Positions 10,307 to 19,640 of a stretch of 32,500 nucleotides of DNA are shown piece by piece (positions within the stretch are counted from its first letter, which is position 1; every line of letters begins with the position of its first letter). Below the pieces are notes generated by a model. The model saw only the letters and a program-made list of their open reading frames with translations, did not search any database and was not told the DNA's origin. The position numbers and the translations under genes were made by a program. Source of the stretch: Cryptomeria japonica (Eukaryota > Streptophyta > Pinopsida > Cupressales > Cupressaceae); contig NW_026729301.1 in the NCBI RefSeq assembly GCF_030272615.1, positions 7,501 through 40,000 on the forward strand, in the 5' to 3' direction.

Positions 10307-10540
10307 GTGTGGTTTACACCATTTATAAGTTTGGTGAACAATCTGCGGGTGATCCCTTTATGTTCCAATCTGACAGTAACTCGGCCCTACAACTATCTGT
10401 TAGGCCATGTTGGTCAACGTGCTGATTGGCCTTTTTCTCTTTCTGCCCAACCTGTGTTGAGATGGTCCTATGAAACAACTGGAAGTGGGTCCACTCGGTC
10501 AAGATCTGGATTCGGGCGAGATGATGGCTATAAAATCTAG
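10307..10540 (+). pseudogene. Open frame joining a unique segment to the T-G-S-rich repeat
   Basis: Seventy-seven codons are open from a GTG after an upstream TGA. The first 53 or so residues look like ordinary protein rather than repeat (for example L-G-H-V-G-Q-R-A-D-W-P-F) and contain the 48-bp dispersed repeat in frame. The product then passes directly into E-T-T-G-S-G-S-T-R-S-R-S-G-F-G, the signature of the codon-phased blocks. This is the only place where the repeat type is seen fused to a non-repetitive N-terminal part, so it may show what preceded the repeats in the ancestral gene. The family is not recognised. The frame ends at TAG near 10540. Confidence 0.4.
10424..10472 (+). repeat. 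Dispersed 48-bp repeat, copy B
   Basis: This is the in-frame copy of the repeat at 4660-4707, reading D-W-P-F-S-L-S-A-Q-P-V-L-R-W-S-Y. It is one base longer than copy A because of an extra t in its left part. Confidence 0.85.
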
Positions 10541-10559
10541 AGGATGTTGGCTGGGATGC

Positions 10560-11045
10560 AACAAGGCTTGATTGGTGCTGGCTTTGCAATAGTGCATCGC
10601 ATATAATAGCGAGTACTATTTCATTGGATAGAAAATTGACACTTAGGACCTGCATAAAATTGAATACCATTATTGGTCATTCTAATATGAAGGACTCACA
10701 CACTGATAAAGAATTTCATTTGATATTCATTTTGCAATCCTATTACTAGTTATGGAGGTTATAAGCATAGCCTCTACCCATTTCATGAAGTAATGAGTGG
10801 CTGCGACTATATATTTTTCTCGAGGTGGCACTAATATACCCCATAAGGTATCAACCTCAAATGGAAAAGGGCCAAGGAGACTCACTGGGAATCAGGTCAT
10901 GGAAAAGAGCATGCACTAAATGAGACTGACACTTACATAAAGCATAGATGCAGGTAAAGTTAGGGATATCACGGTGCATGGTGGGAAAAGAATAGCCAAT
11001 GCACAGGATCTTGGTATAAGTTAGGTTAACACAAAAAGATTATTG
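10560..11045 (-). pseudogene. Degraded Ty3/gypsy integrase fragment
   Basis: The minus-strand translation from about 11040 gives T-K-I-L-C-I-G-Y-S-F-P-T-M-H-R-D, matching the conserved K-I-L-x-x-G-Y-x-x-P-T-M-x-x-D word of Ty3/gypsy integrase zinc-binding domains. It continues with a C-x-x-x-x-x-C-x-C-Q-S-H region, then S-P-W-P-F-S. After a stop it gives V-D-T-L-W-G-I-L-V-P-P and Y-I-V-A-A-T-H-Y-F-M-K-W-V-E-A, the start of the integrase catalytic core. The position of the second catalytic Asp reads T-N-N-G-I-Q-F instead of T-D-N-G. Stops (for example after F-S-I and after R-I-A-K) show that it is dead. No LTRs, reverse transcriptase or protease are seen. It is nuclear-type retrotransposon DNA, as is known in plant mitogenomes. 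Confidence 0.85.
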
Positions 11046-11164
11046 ACAAACACTAGCATGGGCGGATAGACAAGTATTTGGGTTGGGATACACATCGAAG
11101 GAGAACTCCATAAAAACTTCTCTTCAAAAGAGTACTATCAAGCTGTTGAATGAATTAAATAAGA

Positions 11165-11300
11165 AGAGTTGGTGGTTCTGAGTCAACTGATTATGGGTAA
11201 ACAAGCTCACTTGCATCATCAATCGGATCAACATAAACCGTTGCTTCTCCCACTTAACCGCTGCTCCGACCTCTGCGCCTGGATTTGGATCTACTGGCCG
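11165..11300 (+). pseudogene. Short codon-phased block
   Basis: GGT GGT TCT GAG TCA ACT GAT TAT begins a series with TAA in GGG TAA ACA, ACA TAA ACC and ACT TAA CC. One indel then leads into GCT GCT CCG ACC TCT. It lies directly downstream of the gypsy remnant. Confidence 0.4.
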
Positions 11301-11979
11301 GGGCGCCTAACCTGGGCTGCTAAGTAAGGATAGATGTGTTCTATGGGCTCTCTGTACGCCTTTATCTGGACTGAATAACAGACAGATGGCAAGACGGTAA
11401 CGGGATGTGCCTTTGAATTGTATAGCTGGCGTAGAGTCTTTGTTATTAATCATTTCTAGTCCGGAGCGCAGCGTTTGCTTTAAGCCCCGGCATTGCGTCT
11501 CTTCATGTGTCCTGCTCCTAGAAGACAGGACCTTGCTTTATATACTATGCATTGATCCTTTCCATAGCGGGCAGTTTGACCAGCATCGAAGCAAGCATAG
11601 GCATCACCATCAGTTTAAGTCGTTTACTCAGCAGTTGAATGGAGTTCTGAACTAATAGCAACTAGGAACAGGGGACAAAGAAGCCATTGATAGGTTTGTC
11701 AGTTTTCTATTTGGATGCATAGGAAGGAGAGGCAGAGGCAGGCTTAGTTACACCAGACCTAGGCTTATTACATTGGCCCTACCTACACCTTACAATAGGT
11801 CCTATCCACACCTTCCTTACATACAGAGCTACGAAACTAAGCATACCCAAGCGTACTGAGGGGCACATTACCAGGGCTGGCATCCCTGCCTTTCCCAGCT
11901 TCTTTCTTCTCGCCTCCCTGTTCCGCCATAGAATTGTAGGGGGCGCACTTGTTCCGGCTTTTTGCACATTCTATCCCAG
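11301..11979. other. Mixed intergenic stretch
   Basis: It contains a short minus-strand codon-phased piece at 11575-11650 (ACT GCT GAG TAA ACG ACT TAA, then GAT GGT GAT GCC TAT GCT) and an isolated motif copy at 11925-11944. The remainder has open frames of 60-82 codons without recognisable products. No gene is supported. Confidence 0.4.
11925..11944. repeat. Isolated copy of the common 17-20 bp motif
   Basis: The sequence gccatagaattgtagggggc stands alone, over 5 kb from the nearest mosaic region. Its core is the same as at 28753-28772, 6012-6031 and 6093-6110. Confidence 0.85.
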
Positions 11980-12596
11980 AGTGGGCTATGGATACGGTGA
12001 TTCAGCTGATGGTTCAATAACTGGGACTGCACCTGGAAATGGATCAACGTCGAACTGGTGATGCGGGCTGATAGTTCCGGGTCAACCACTCGGTCAACAG
12101 GCTAAATTGGCACATATACTAGTCCTAGCTATGCTGCCTACACCTTAGCTTATGTCTTTGTCTCTGTTTCTCTCGCCTCTTATGCTGGTACCTCTGCTAT
12201 CGGGAATCCGCTTCTAGATATGCATCTAGAACTGGTTTCGGCTCTGCTGCTTTCTTTGCCACTGATACCGGACTAAAGAAACTGGAAAAACAACAACTGC
12301 TGAGTAAATGGGTTAAGCTTATGCTGGTGGATAAACTTAAATTGGAAAAAGATCAAGCGCTTACACTCGGTCAACTGCAATTGCTTCTGCATCTATATCT
12401 GGGTCTGCCCTTGTCTTTGCTGCGTTTGGCTTTGCTTCTACCGCCTCTGAAAAAAAATTGGGCTTTGAGATGTTTTTGTTTCTATCGATGGATTTGTTTA
12501 TCGGTCAATCGGTGTTGCTTGAATCTCTGATGCCTTTGCCTCTGGCTATGATGCTACTGGTTATGGTGGTACTGTTGAAAGGGCTAGTGAAAGTAA
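11980..12596 (+). pseudogene. Codon-phased block upstream of the open tail
   Basis: It starts GGC TAT GGA TAC GGT GAT TCA GCT and, after several single indels (about 12055, 12210, 12275), keeps T/S/G/A/Y codons. It includes AGT CCT AGC TAT GCT, a word shared with blocks near 4.38 and 29.14 kb. GGA TAA ACT TAA AT near 12330 recurs at about 16749, showing that the blocks share ancestry beyond composition. Stops in phase are mostly TAA. Confidence 0.45.
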
Positions 12597-12845
12597 GGAG
12601 CCTGGTGCAAAGCCTTAGCTGGTGCTACTTCTCCTGCTTCTGGTCCTGCCTTTCCTGCTTCTCCCACTGATTCTCAATCTCGATCTGCATCTGTCACTGC
12701 CTTTGCTAGGTCTTGGTCTCGCTCGGATGTACCAAATTATCGGCAAAAGCTTTCAAGGGTGGCATCGTTAAAGAAAGTAAAGTGCATAGAAAATCAAGGA
12801 TCAAATAAAGATTTGAGAACTGTAAAGGAAATAGAAAGTCTTTAG
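12597..12845 (+). pseudogene. Open C-terminal tail of a codon-phased block
   Basis: Eighty-two codons are open to a TAG at 12843-12845, with no ATG at the left end. The first part is A-G-A-T-S-P-A-S-G-P and S-Q-S-R-S-A-S-V-T. It changes without frame loss into an ordinary basic sequence, S-D-V-P-N-Y-R-Q-K-L-S-R-V-A-S-L-K-K. A degraded equivalent, D-V then N-Y-R-K-K-L, follows the block at 29270. The low-complexity part therefore seems to have been followed by a defined C-terminal segment. Family unknown. The base composition also turns AT-rich here. Confidence 0.4.
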
Positions 12846-15400
12846 TTTTTGAGTCTATTTAGGATTCATTAAGTCTGTATGCTTAGGAAAGAGAAAGTCT
12901 AGGAGCAGGTATGCTTAGGATCTATTAAGTATCTAATGTTTAAGAGAGATTAAGAAGACTATTGTGAATTTCATGATATAAAGAGAGATTTTGACTAGGA
13001 AGTCTTTTATGTTGAAGAGAGGAAGATTGAATCAAATCTATATTAGGCTTATCCCTTATTATCTCTTTTTACACACCATATGCAGGAGAAGCCCTAACCC
13101 CTCTATTTAGTCAGTATGCTTTAGGTATTAAGGAACTCTATTAGGAGAGATCAAGGATTAAGTGTAAGAACTAGACTCCTATTATTAGTTTCTAGATTGA
13201 TTGAACAGTAGGAACTAGTAATATGCTTTATGTATAAGAGAAGAAGATTGAATATTAAGAATAGGATCTATTCTTCTTGAGTAGCTACTACTATAAAATA
13301 AGTGATCAAGTTGACTCAATCTAAATCTTAGATTTCACCCTCCCCTGCTATGAGAATAAGGGCCTATGTTTTCTTGTGGATTTTTCATATATCAACGTTG
13401 ATAACTATTCTGATCTCCTTGTAGTAAAAGAGTATATCCTATGTCTTAATAGTCTCTCCTAAGCATACTGAATATGTTCTAGGAGTTAATGTGACTCTAC
13501 TGAAGCTGGTAAGATTCCCTCTGTATGGTGTGCAACTAGTGGGAAATCCGCTACGTATGGTGTGTCAACAGTTAGTTATAAAGCTAGGATATCTAGTTAG
13601 TAGTTTTTATTGCTTTTCATTCCTTGCCATCATAATCTAGTTGATCCTATAGAGACTTGATAGACTTTAGAAATCCAACAATCTAATATCTACAAGCCTA
13701 ATATAGAATATAGAATTCCTACTTTTAGAAGTACATCAGCTATGGTGGGGAGTAGCCATTGAAGCAAATAACATATATTCCTAGCGTTATGGTCCGAATT
13801 AACGTTTTGGCGGCTTATGGCTGGCCCTTCTTCTGAGTCTTGCGCTTCCTGTCCGGTTGTACAAAGAGCTCGAGCTTCTCCATCACGAGTTTGGCATCAG
13901 TGAACTTATCAGTCACTCGTAAATCTGACCAACGTATCTCACCCAGCTCCAGCATCTCAAAATGCGTTTTGCAGGTATTTGTTTAGTTGCGAGCACCTTT
14001 TGTATAGCTTATATTCCTCCTATAAACGCATCCCCTCTTTTGATGATTCAAGCCCCAATAATGACAAGATAATCCCGTAACTTCCGCGTTTGAAACACAT
14101 AGACATCAGTCTAAGAACAGCCCGAAACTAGCATGGGGGTAGGAGAACGCAAGACGCTCAACCCATTTTCGATGGGTCTCGGGTCTTGATACCAGGTCAT
14201 CTGTATTTTAAGATTTCTTATAAGTAAACTTTAGAACTTCTCTCCTAGAGCTCAGATTAAAGCAACCCTATTTTGCTTTTTGATTCACATTAGGATTGCA
14301 CATATTGACATCTTCACTTTACTTGATTGTATCCTTGCTTGTTGCACCTCATATGCTTGGGTTTATATGCATTGACTTGGACACACTAAATTCTAACATA
14401 ATGAAAGATAACAAGCTCGCCCCAAGAGTGAGGGGAAAGTCACTCTAGTGATTTGCTCCATTGTGGAGAAGTCGGTAAGAAATTGCTTTCAAAACCCGCT
14501 CTAACATTGGTGGAGATTACAGATCTCCTCCACTTAGACCTAACTAATTGCATTTGTTGTTTGTTTTACATATCACCCATCTTTAGGTGATTGATTAGGA
14601 TATTTATCTACACACATGCTTGTTTCCTTTATCTACTACTTGGTTTTATTTATTCATTACTACCTAGTAGTTAGTTACATTCATATAGAACACATTTGGT
14701 TTTGTGATTGAAAATTCATTTGTAGCTTATCATAGGTAGCTTCTTAGCATCGAGGGGAAGTCAAATCAGCCTATCCCAGGTAACACATACTCAAATTTAG
14801 CTCCCACATACCTTAACGTGTATAGGAATATACCCTATCCAAGATTCTCGGGCCCCTAGGAAGCTTTTAAATGGGAATTGAATCATCCTGTAGCTGCCTT
14901 GAGTCTCCAGTACAAGGTCTAACCAATCATGCCCGAAGTGACTCTCTAGTGACATTCATAAGAGTAGGGATTTGATCACCCAACTAGGTATTGAGAGGAG
15001 AGCCTAAAGGTTATTAGTAATCCTAGCCTATAGTATTACCTGTATTCTATCCATAGGTAGGCATATAGGTTTGCATATCTCACATTCTTACTTGCATTTG
15101 TAGATACTTGACACACATTATCTACGTTGACACACAACACACTCTTACCATACCTTATACCTTTGACTTTGACCTTACTTTCATCTTATTTTAGCCCCAC
15201 AACCATTTCATATACCTTTAGCCTCCATTCACCCAAGCAAAATACCTGGTTGCATCATCCATACCTTCAGTAGTAGGCCACTTTTAGTGCAAGGGTTTAG
15301 GTAGTACCTCCTACCAGTGATGCTATTAGTGAGCAAGTGTTAGATGGTTTTGAGCTCTATCTAATTTATGGATCTTTATACACTAAGAAAAGATAGGACG
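12846..15400. other. AT-rich island, probably nuclear-derived
   Basis: This region is clearly richer in A and T than the rest of the window and lacks all of the short motifs. It has its own internal repeats, such as tatgcttagga (about 12878, 12917 and inverted near 13459) and tatggtgtg words (13527 and 13556, inverted near 13074). Such AT-rich, LTR-like sequence beside a gypsy remnant suggests transferred nuclear transposon DNA, but no LTR ends are demonstrated. The one coding-looking piece is at 13815-13982 (minus). Confidence 0.45.
13815..13982 (-). pseudogene. Unrecognised protein-like fragment in the AT-rich island
   Basis: The minus strand is open for about 55 codons between a TAA at 13983-13985 and a TAA at 13815-13817, without an ATG at its left end. 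The product has natural-looking composition: H-F-E-M-L-E-L-G-E-I-R-W-S-D-L then K-F-T-D-A-K-L-V-M-E-K-L-E-L, ending in a basic K-R-K-T-Q-K-K. It may be a remnant of a transposon or nuclear gene. I do not recognise the family. Confidence 0.3.
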
Positions 15401-16079
15401 GAAATAGTCGCTGGTAATGTTTCATTTTTGCTTCTGGGGGTGTCTCAATAGTGAACATGGCATTTAATCGGAAATTTCTATACAACAACGCCCTTACGAA
15501 TCGAGATCGAAACATCCAAAGTCAAAGTCATAACACTCTATCTTCAACCAGGAAATAATGGCGGGACAGCAATGATGAGAACAGGTTACCGGCATGCTAG
15601 CCTTCATTAGCATGGTTCAAGGTAAGTCGCTCAACAGCATACCCCCTCCATATAGAATAAAGATTCAATCGGTTCATCAGCTGGTTCAGATGGACTAATG
15701 CAGATAATATGGTAAAGCCCTCTTTTGATTGAAGAGAGCTAGCCCAGTCTCAGATAACAGCATGTTAAAAGCAGAAAGGAAAGCCTTTAAGGATCCTACC
15801 CCATCTGCGTTGGTTATAGTGGTTTGTAGAGGTTGGTTAGGTAAGGTTGTATGGGTAATCCCTATTTGTTATTAGTATATCCCGTAGAATAGTTAGCAGT
15901 AGAAGAGGTAGCATTGGTAAGCATGCCTTGGAAACTGGAACTGGGTTTCAAATGGGGTACTTGGGCAATCCCACTATGGATGTTCAAAAATACCAATCTT
16001 TTTTTTCTTAAAAAGTGCTATCTTTCACTTAACTGCTAAAGTAAAGTATCTCGTCCCTCGATTCCTTGGTTATATCTGT
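15401..16079. other. Intergenic DNA, no recognised gene
   Basis: Nothing gene-like is seen. A few codon-phased words (GGT TCA TCA GCT GGT TCA near 15670) hint at a small piece of the block family. Confidence 0.35.
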
Positions 16080-16900
16080 AGATTCTGCCCCCGGCTTCTT
16101 CTTACCTGGTAATGGTGGTTTATCTGTCCCGGTTTTGATTACATGATAGGTATGGTACTGGCGCTGCTTTTGCTTCTTGGGTAAACTGCCTTCTACGCCT
16201 TTGCTTCTTATGCTTTCACTCAATCAACGGGATCAACCACTGAAACGACTGGATCTGCTTCCATTGTTCCCTGTGCTCCTGCCTTTCCTGTTGCTCCTGT
16301 CCTTTTCACTACTGATGTTCCTGCTCTTGGGTATGTAACTTGAGAAACTCCTGGCGGTACTTAAACTAGATCAACTTATGGTATTGGATCTGCTTCAACG
16401 TCTACTGAAACTGGTACTGCCTCTCTTGCTCCTATTGATACTTGTGCTACTGATGTCTCTGTAACTGTCACTAATCCTAGCTTGATGGTGGGACTTTCCT
16501 CCCTGCTCCTGATGCTGTTGGGTTTCGATCTGTATCTGTATCTCGGTATGGATCTGTCAGGTCAAGATCTGGGTCTATCATAAGGGCGGAGCTACTCGGT
16601 TTACTACAGGAAACCTACGGGCGTCGTGTCAATTTGATTTCCACTGATGCCGCTGAGCGATATAGTGCTTTTACTCGGTAAATGAAGTAAACTAAGGAAA
16701 CTGGATCAATTGGTTCTGGATCGACTGAAACTGTCTATGCTTATGCTGGATAAACTTAAATCGGTTCAACTACAGTCTTTACCTCCACTGGTGCCTCCGC
16801 CCTTGCTACTGCTTTCACTCGATCAACATAATTTATTGCGGGGTACCGATCTTGGACAAATGAATCTTGATTTATCTCAGATTTGGATCATAGGTATTTG
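16080..16900 (+). pseudogene. Codon-phased block with an embedded non-repetitive segment
   Basis: The T/S/G/A/P/V codon series begins near 16190 (GGG TAA ACT GCC, then GGA TCA ACC ACT GAA) and continues with one indel near 16480. It contains S-R-Y-G-S-V-R-S-R-S-G-S (about 16543-16578), matching blocks at 18.8 and 28.5 kb. At 16579-16680 it passes in frame into I-R-A-E-L-L-G-L-L-Q-E-T-Y-G-R-R-V-N, which is not low-complexity, before a TAA. GGA TAA ACT TAA AT at 16749 matches 12330. Stops are mostly TAA, with a few TGA. Confidence 0.5.
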
Positions 16901-16944
16901 ATCGGGGGACCTAACCTAATATATCTAAGACTAATATTCCACCG

Positions 16945-17562
16945 ATGAATAAAAGCCATGTCAACCAGCCATTCGGTCAGAGGGGAGAGAGCCCAGCAAC
17001 CTCTACCTTTGGTTCTTCCCCGGGTTCTTCTCCGGTACCTACCTTCGTTATCGATCGAGGACCAAACCATCCACTCCAATCCACTACGAACCAGGAACCA
17101 GACCTAAGAAAGAAAGGGTTGAAACCGAGATCTGAACCAAGCCAACCGCCTATCGTAGCCTTTCTCGCTGGTTCAAGGGCAACTACTGGAACTGGTGCTA
17201 CCGCTACTTAGTCAACTGGATCAATGGCATTATCAATTGGCTCTGGATCGGTATCTGGGACTGACAGCCGCCTTGCAACGAGATCTGCTGCCTTAGCTAC
17301 TGGGTCAGTTCGAATTAGAATTGGCCCTTACCCGCTTTCCGTGCAGGTAATCGTAAACCTGGAGGATCTGAATCTGCTTCTGGCGCTTCACCCTCGCCTG
17401 GAACTGGGTATGCATTTGAGAGAATCTAATATATTGCCTTCACTATTGGTGGTTCCGAGTAAACGGGCTCCGGATCCATGAAAGAAAATGAATCCCGGAC
17501 TGGAACTGGACGAAGGGAAGTTGGGACTATAAACTCTACTATATGTATCTTTGCCCTGACCT
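16945..17562 (+). pseudogene. Codon-phased reading frame interrupted by a 23-bp hairpin
   Basis: From an ATG at 16945 one frame can be followed for about 600 bp. It gives 88 codons to a TAG at 17209, then S-T-G-S-M-A-L-S-I-G-S-G and so on up to the hairpin at 17328-17350. After the hairpin the original phase continues to a TAA at 17428, then through T-G-S-G-S to G-T-G-R-R-E-V-G-T and a final TAA at about 17560. The first 60 residues are Ser/Pro-rich with S-S-P-G-S-S-P-V-P. G-T-G-R-R-E recurs at 29.01 kb. Apart from the hairpin, only three stops (two TAA, one TAG) fall before the final TAA. This is one of the best-preserved members. Confidence 0.5.
17328..17350. mobile_element. 23-bp hairpin mini-element, copy 2
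   Basis: The arms ttacccgc and gcaggtaa have one mismatch and flank the loop tttccgt. It is in the same plus-strand orientation as 3710-3732. Deleting exactly 23 bp joins ATT GGC CC to T CGT AAA CCT GGA, restoring the frame used on both sides. With the element present the downstream codons are read in the wrong phase. Confidence 0.75.
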
Positions 17563-18059
17563 AATTGTGCTTGGTGATTAGCAATGCGTTTCGTGTGGTT
17601 CCGCGAGCTGCTGTCAGGCTGTGTTTCGCCATAGTTTGGATAGGCGTGTCGGTATTGGGTTTTGCTGCTGCCTCTCCGTATTTGGTGCTTCTTGCACGAA
17701 CAAGGCGGTCAATTCCTTATTAGACCAGCAACCCTCCATAGCATTCCGTTTCCACCAATCTCTTCCATTTCCAACCAACCGCTCTCGATCATTTCCTTTC
17801 TATTACTAAGGCACACTTTAAGCCATCATGTACATCCTCGGATCAAACCCTGACCAAGCCTTTTCGCGCACCTTCTTTGTCAGATCATACTGGGTCAACA
17901 CCCGTAGACAGAGTAGGATAAATCCCATAATGACTATTGCAAAGGCTTTTGTCTAAATGGAATAGTACAAGAATGGAGCAGAGCCCGGGGAGGGGGTGGT
18001 GGGTTGTTCTTCAGTAGCTAGTTCAATATTGGTGGTTCTCTTTTCCTATTCTAGCGTAT
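17563..18059. other. Intergenic DNA, no recognised gene
   Basis: Two overlapping 60-codon open frames (17621-17853) have no recognisable product. No RNA gene is seen. Confidence 0.4.
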
Positions 18060-18560
18060 TCTAGCAAGCTGATCCATAGAATAGTAGGGCACTGCTCGAA
18101 TGGCTAACTAGAGTGGCAGGCTTAAACATGGCAGGGTGGGAATTTGAGTGAGCTTCCAAGCCCGAGGACAATAGAAGTCCGAGGCCCAATAGCCCGCTAT
18201 CTCCTCCCACCCACCCCTACTATCCATAATTCCCCACTGCCATTAATCAGCCTGCTAGAGTGACGCATGTTACGTATAGAATCGAGCCCTATTATTCTAT
18301 TATTGTCTAGCCCAGCCGTTCCTTATTCTAGCAGGCTGATGCCATGGCAGTGGGAGGGAATAATAGTTGTAGGCATGTGTAGTATAGAATCTGAACCGAG
18401 TAGGCAGGGCCCCTACTATTCGCCAGGGCTCTTCCACCCATGATTAATTGCCCTACTATTCTCAAGGGGGCATGTGTAGTATAGAATCTGAACCCCCCTA
18501 CTATTCGCCAGGGGCATGTTAGGTCTAGAATCTGGGTAATGCCCATAGGCTATTCTAGTA
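18060..18560. repeat. Mosaic of short dispersed motifs, region 2
   Basis: It holds ccatagaatagtagggc at 18073, several ccctactattc copies (about 18410, 18450, 18496), and gcatgttacgtatagaatc at 18265. A variant gcatgtgtagtatagaatct occurs at 18373 and 18470. An attaatcagcctgctagag module is at about 18243 and its complement at about 18324. No coding sequence is seen. Confidence 0.85.
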
Positions 18561-18890
18561 GTAGCCCTTTGTTTTCGCACCTTAAACTGCCTCTGCTGCA
18601 TCAATAGTAGTGATAAGGGGCAACTCTTAACTAGAACTATATTAGCCGCAGCCGCCCGGGGTTGGGAGGAAGGGCATATTATTGCCTATTATTGATGGCT
18701 CGTGCCGCTTCAACAAAACCAACTGCGCAATCAACAGGATCAATCGCTTCACCTACCGAATCATCTGCTGCTTAAGGATATGGGTATGGATCTTCGGTTC
18801 GCTCACGAAGGTATGGATCTGCACCTGGCTCCCCAATGGGCAACCGAAGCTCTTGCCCCTCCCTGCCAATCAACAATAATTGAAGAAACC
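18560..18890 (+). pseudogene. Short codon-phased block
   Basis: GCA CCT TAA ACT GCC TCT GCT begins the series. After a gap, ATG GCT CGT GCC GCT TCA leads to T-E-S-S-A-A, a TAA, and G-Y-G-Y-G-S-S-V-R-S-R-R-Y-G-S-A-P-G-S. The R-S-R and R-Y-G-S words match 16.55 and 28.49 kb. About 60 codons are in phase with one TAA. Confidence 0.45.
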
Positions 18891-19199
18891 GGGTATATCC
18901 CGTTTCCGGCCTTACTGTAAAGAGAATGTGAGTAGGTGGGGGCAAATCCTGATGGTAGAAACAACTATCTATTCTACGTCACATGTCGCCTATATTTTTT
19001 TATGGGGCCCGTCCGGCAGCGCGAACTGCCCTATTGTTTATAGAGGCGAGTGCCTACGGGAGGCCTGAAAGTGGAAGGTGGAGGTGTAGGACTTAGCTTG
19101 GAAGGTGGCGTTGTCTGTAGGTAGTGAGGCTAGCAGCGCATCCTGGATAATGGAATGAGCTGCTCCGGTATGGTAATATGCGAATAATAGCGAGAAGGT

Positions 19200-19640
19200 G
19201 GGAGGCAATATATATTTGTTGGGCATCATCGGGGCGCTGTGTGTTGTAGTGAAGGTATAGTGTGTAAGTAAGGGTAGTGGGTATGTGTTTTGCTTATGGT
19301 AGTGAGTGAGGGGTGTGAGTATGTCCTTGGGTGGGTGTTGGTGTTGTGGGTAGGCGGGTTGGATTGGAGGCTGTGTGAGTGTATAGGTAGGTATAGGTGG
19401 GATTGGGGTTGGGTTTGGTGGCTAGGTCTCAGGTTGGAGGTGGCCCCTGTGGTTCCTGTGCCCGCATATAGTTGCTGTTTGTTGGGGTGGTTGCTGGAGC
19501 TGGCTGTGTGTGTATGGGTGGGTGAGAGGTGAGCTGTGCCTCGTGTGCTTGCTCTTTCTGGGGTTGGGCCTTGGACCCGTCTATAAGATATGGGGTAGGG
19601 TGGATGGGTGGGAGTGTCTTGGACTGGAGGGGGGAGAAAG
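19200..19640 (+). other. Strongly G/T-skewed stretch
   Basis: For about 400 bp the plus strand is dominated by G and T with little C, as in gtgggtgttggtgttgtggg and gggattggggttgggtttgg. There are many closely spaced G runs. Open frames here are Gly/Trp/Val/Leu-rich consequences of that composition. Such skew is compatible with G-quadruplex or R-loop potential. No gene is recognised. Confidence 0.7.

Noticed and set aside
16103-16113. ttacctggtaa as a third, loop-deleted hairpin element
   Set aside because: The 11 bases are in phase with the surrounding codons as they stand, and removing them breaks the frame. Probably chance.
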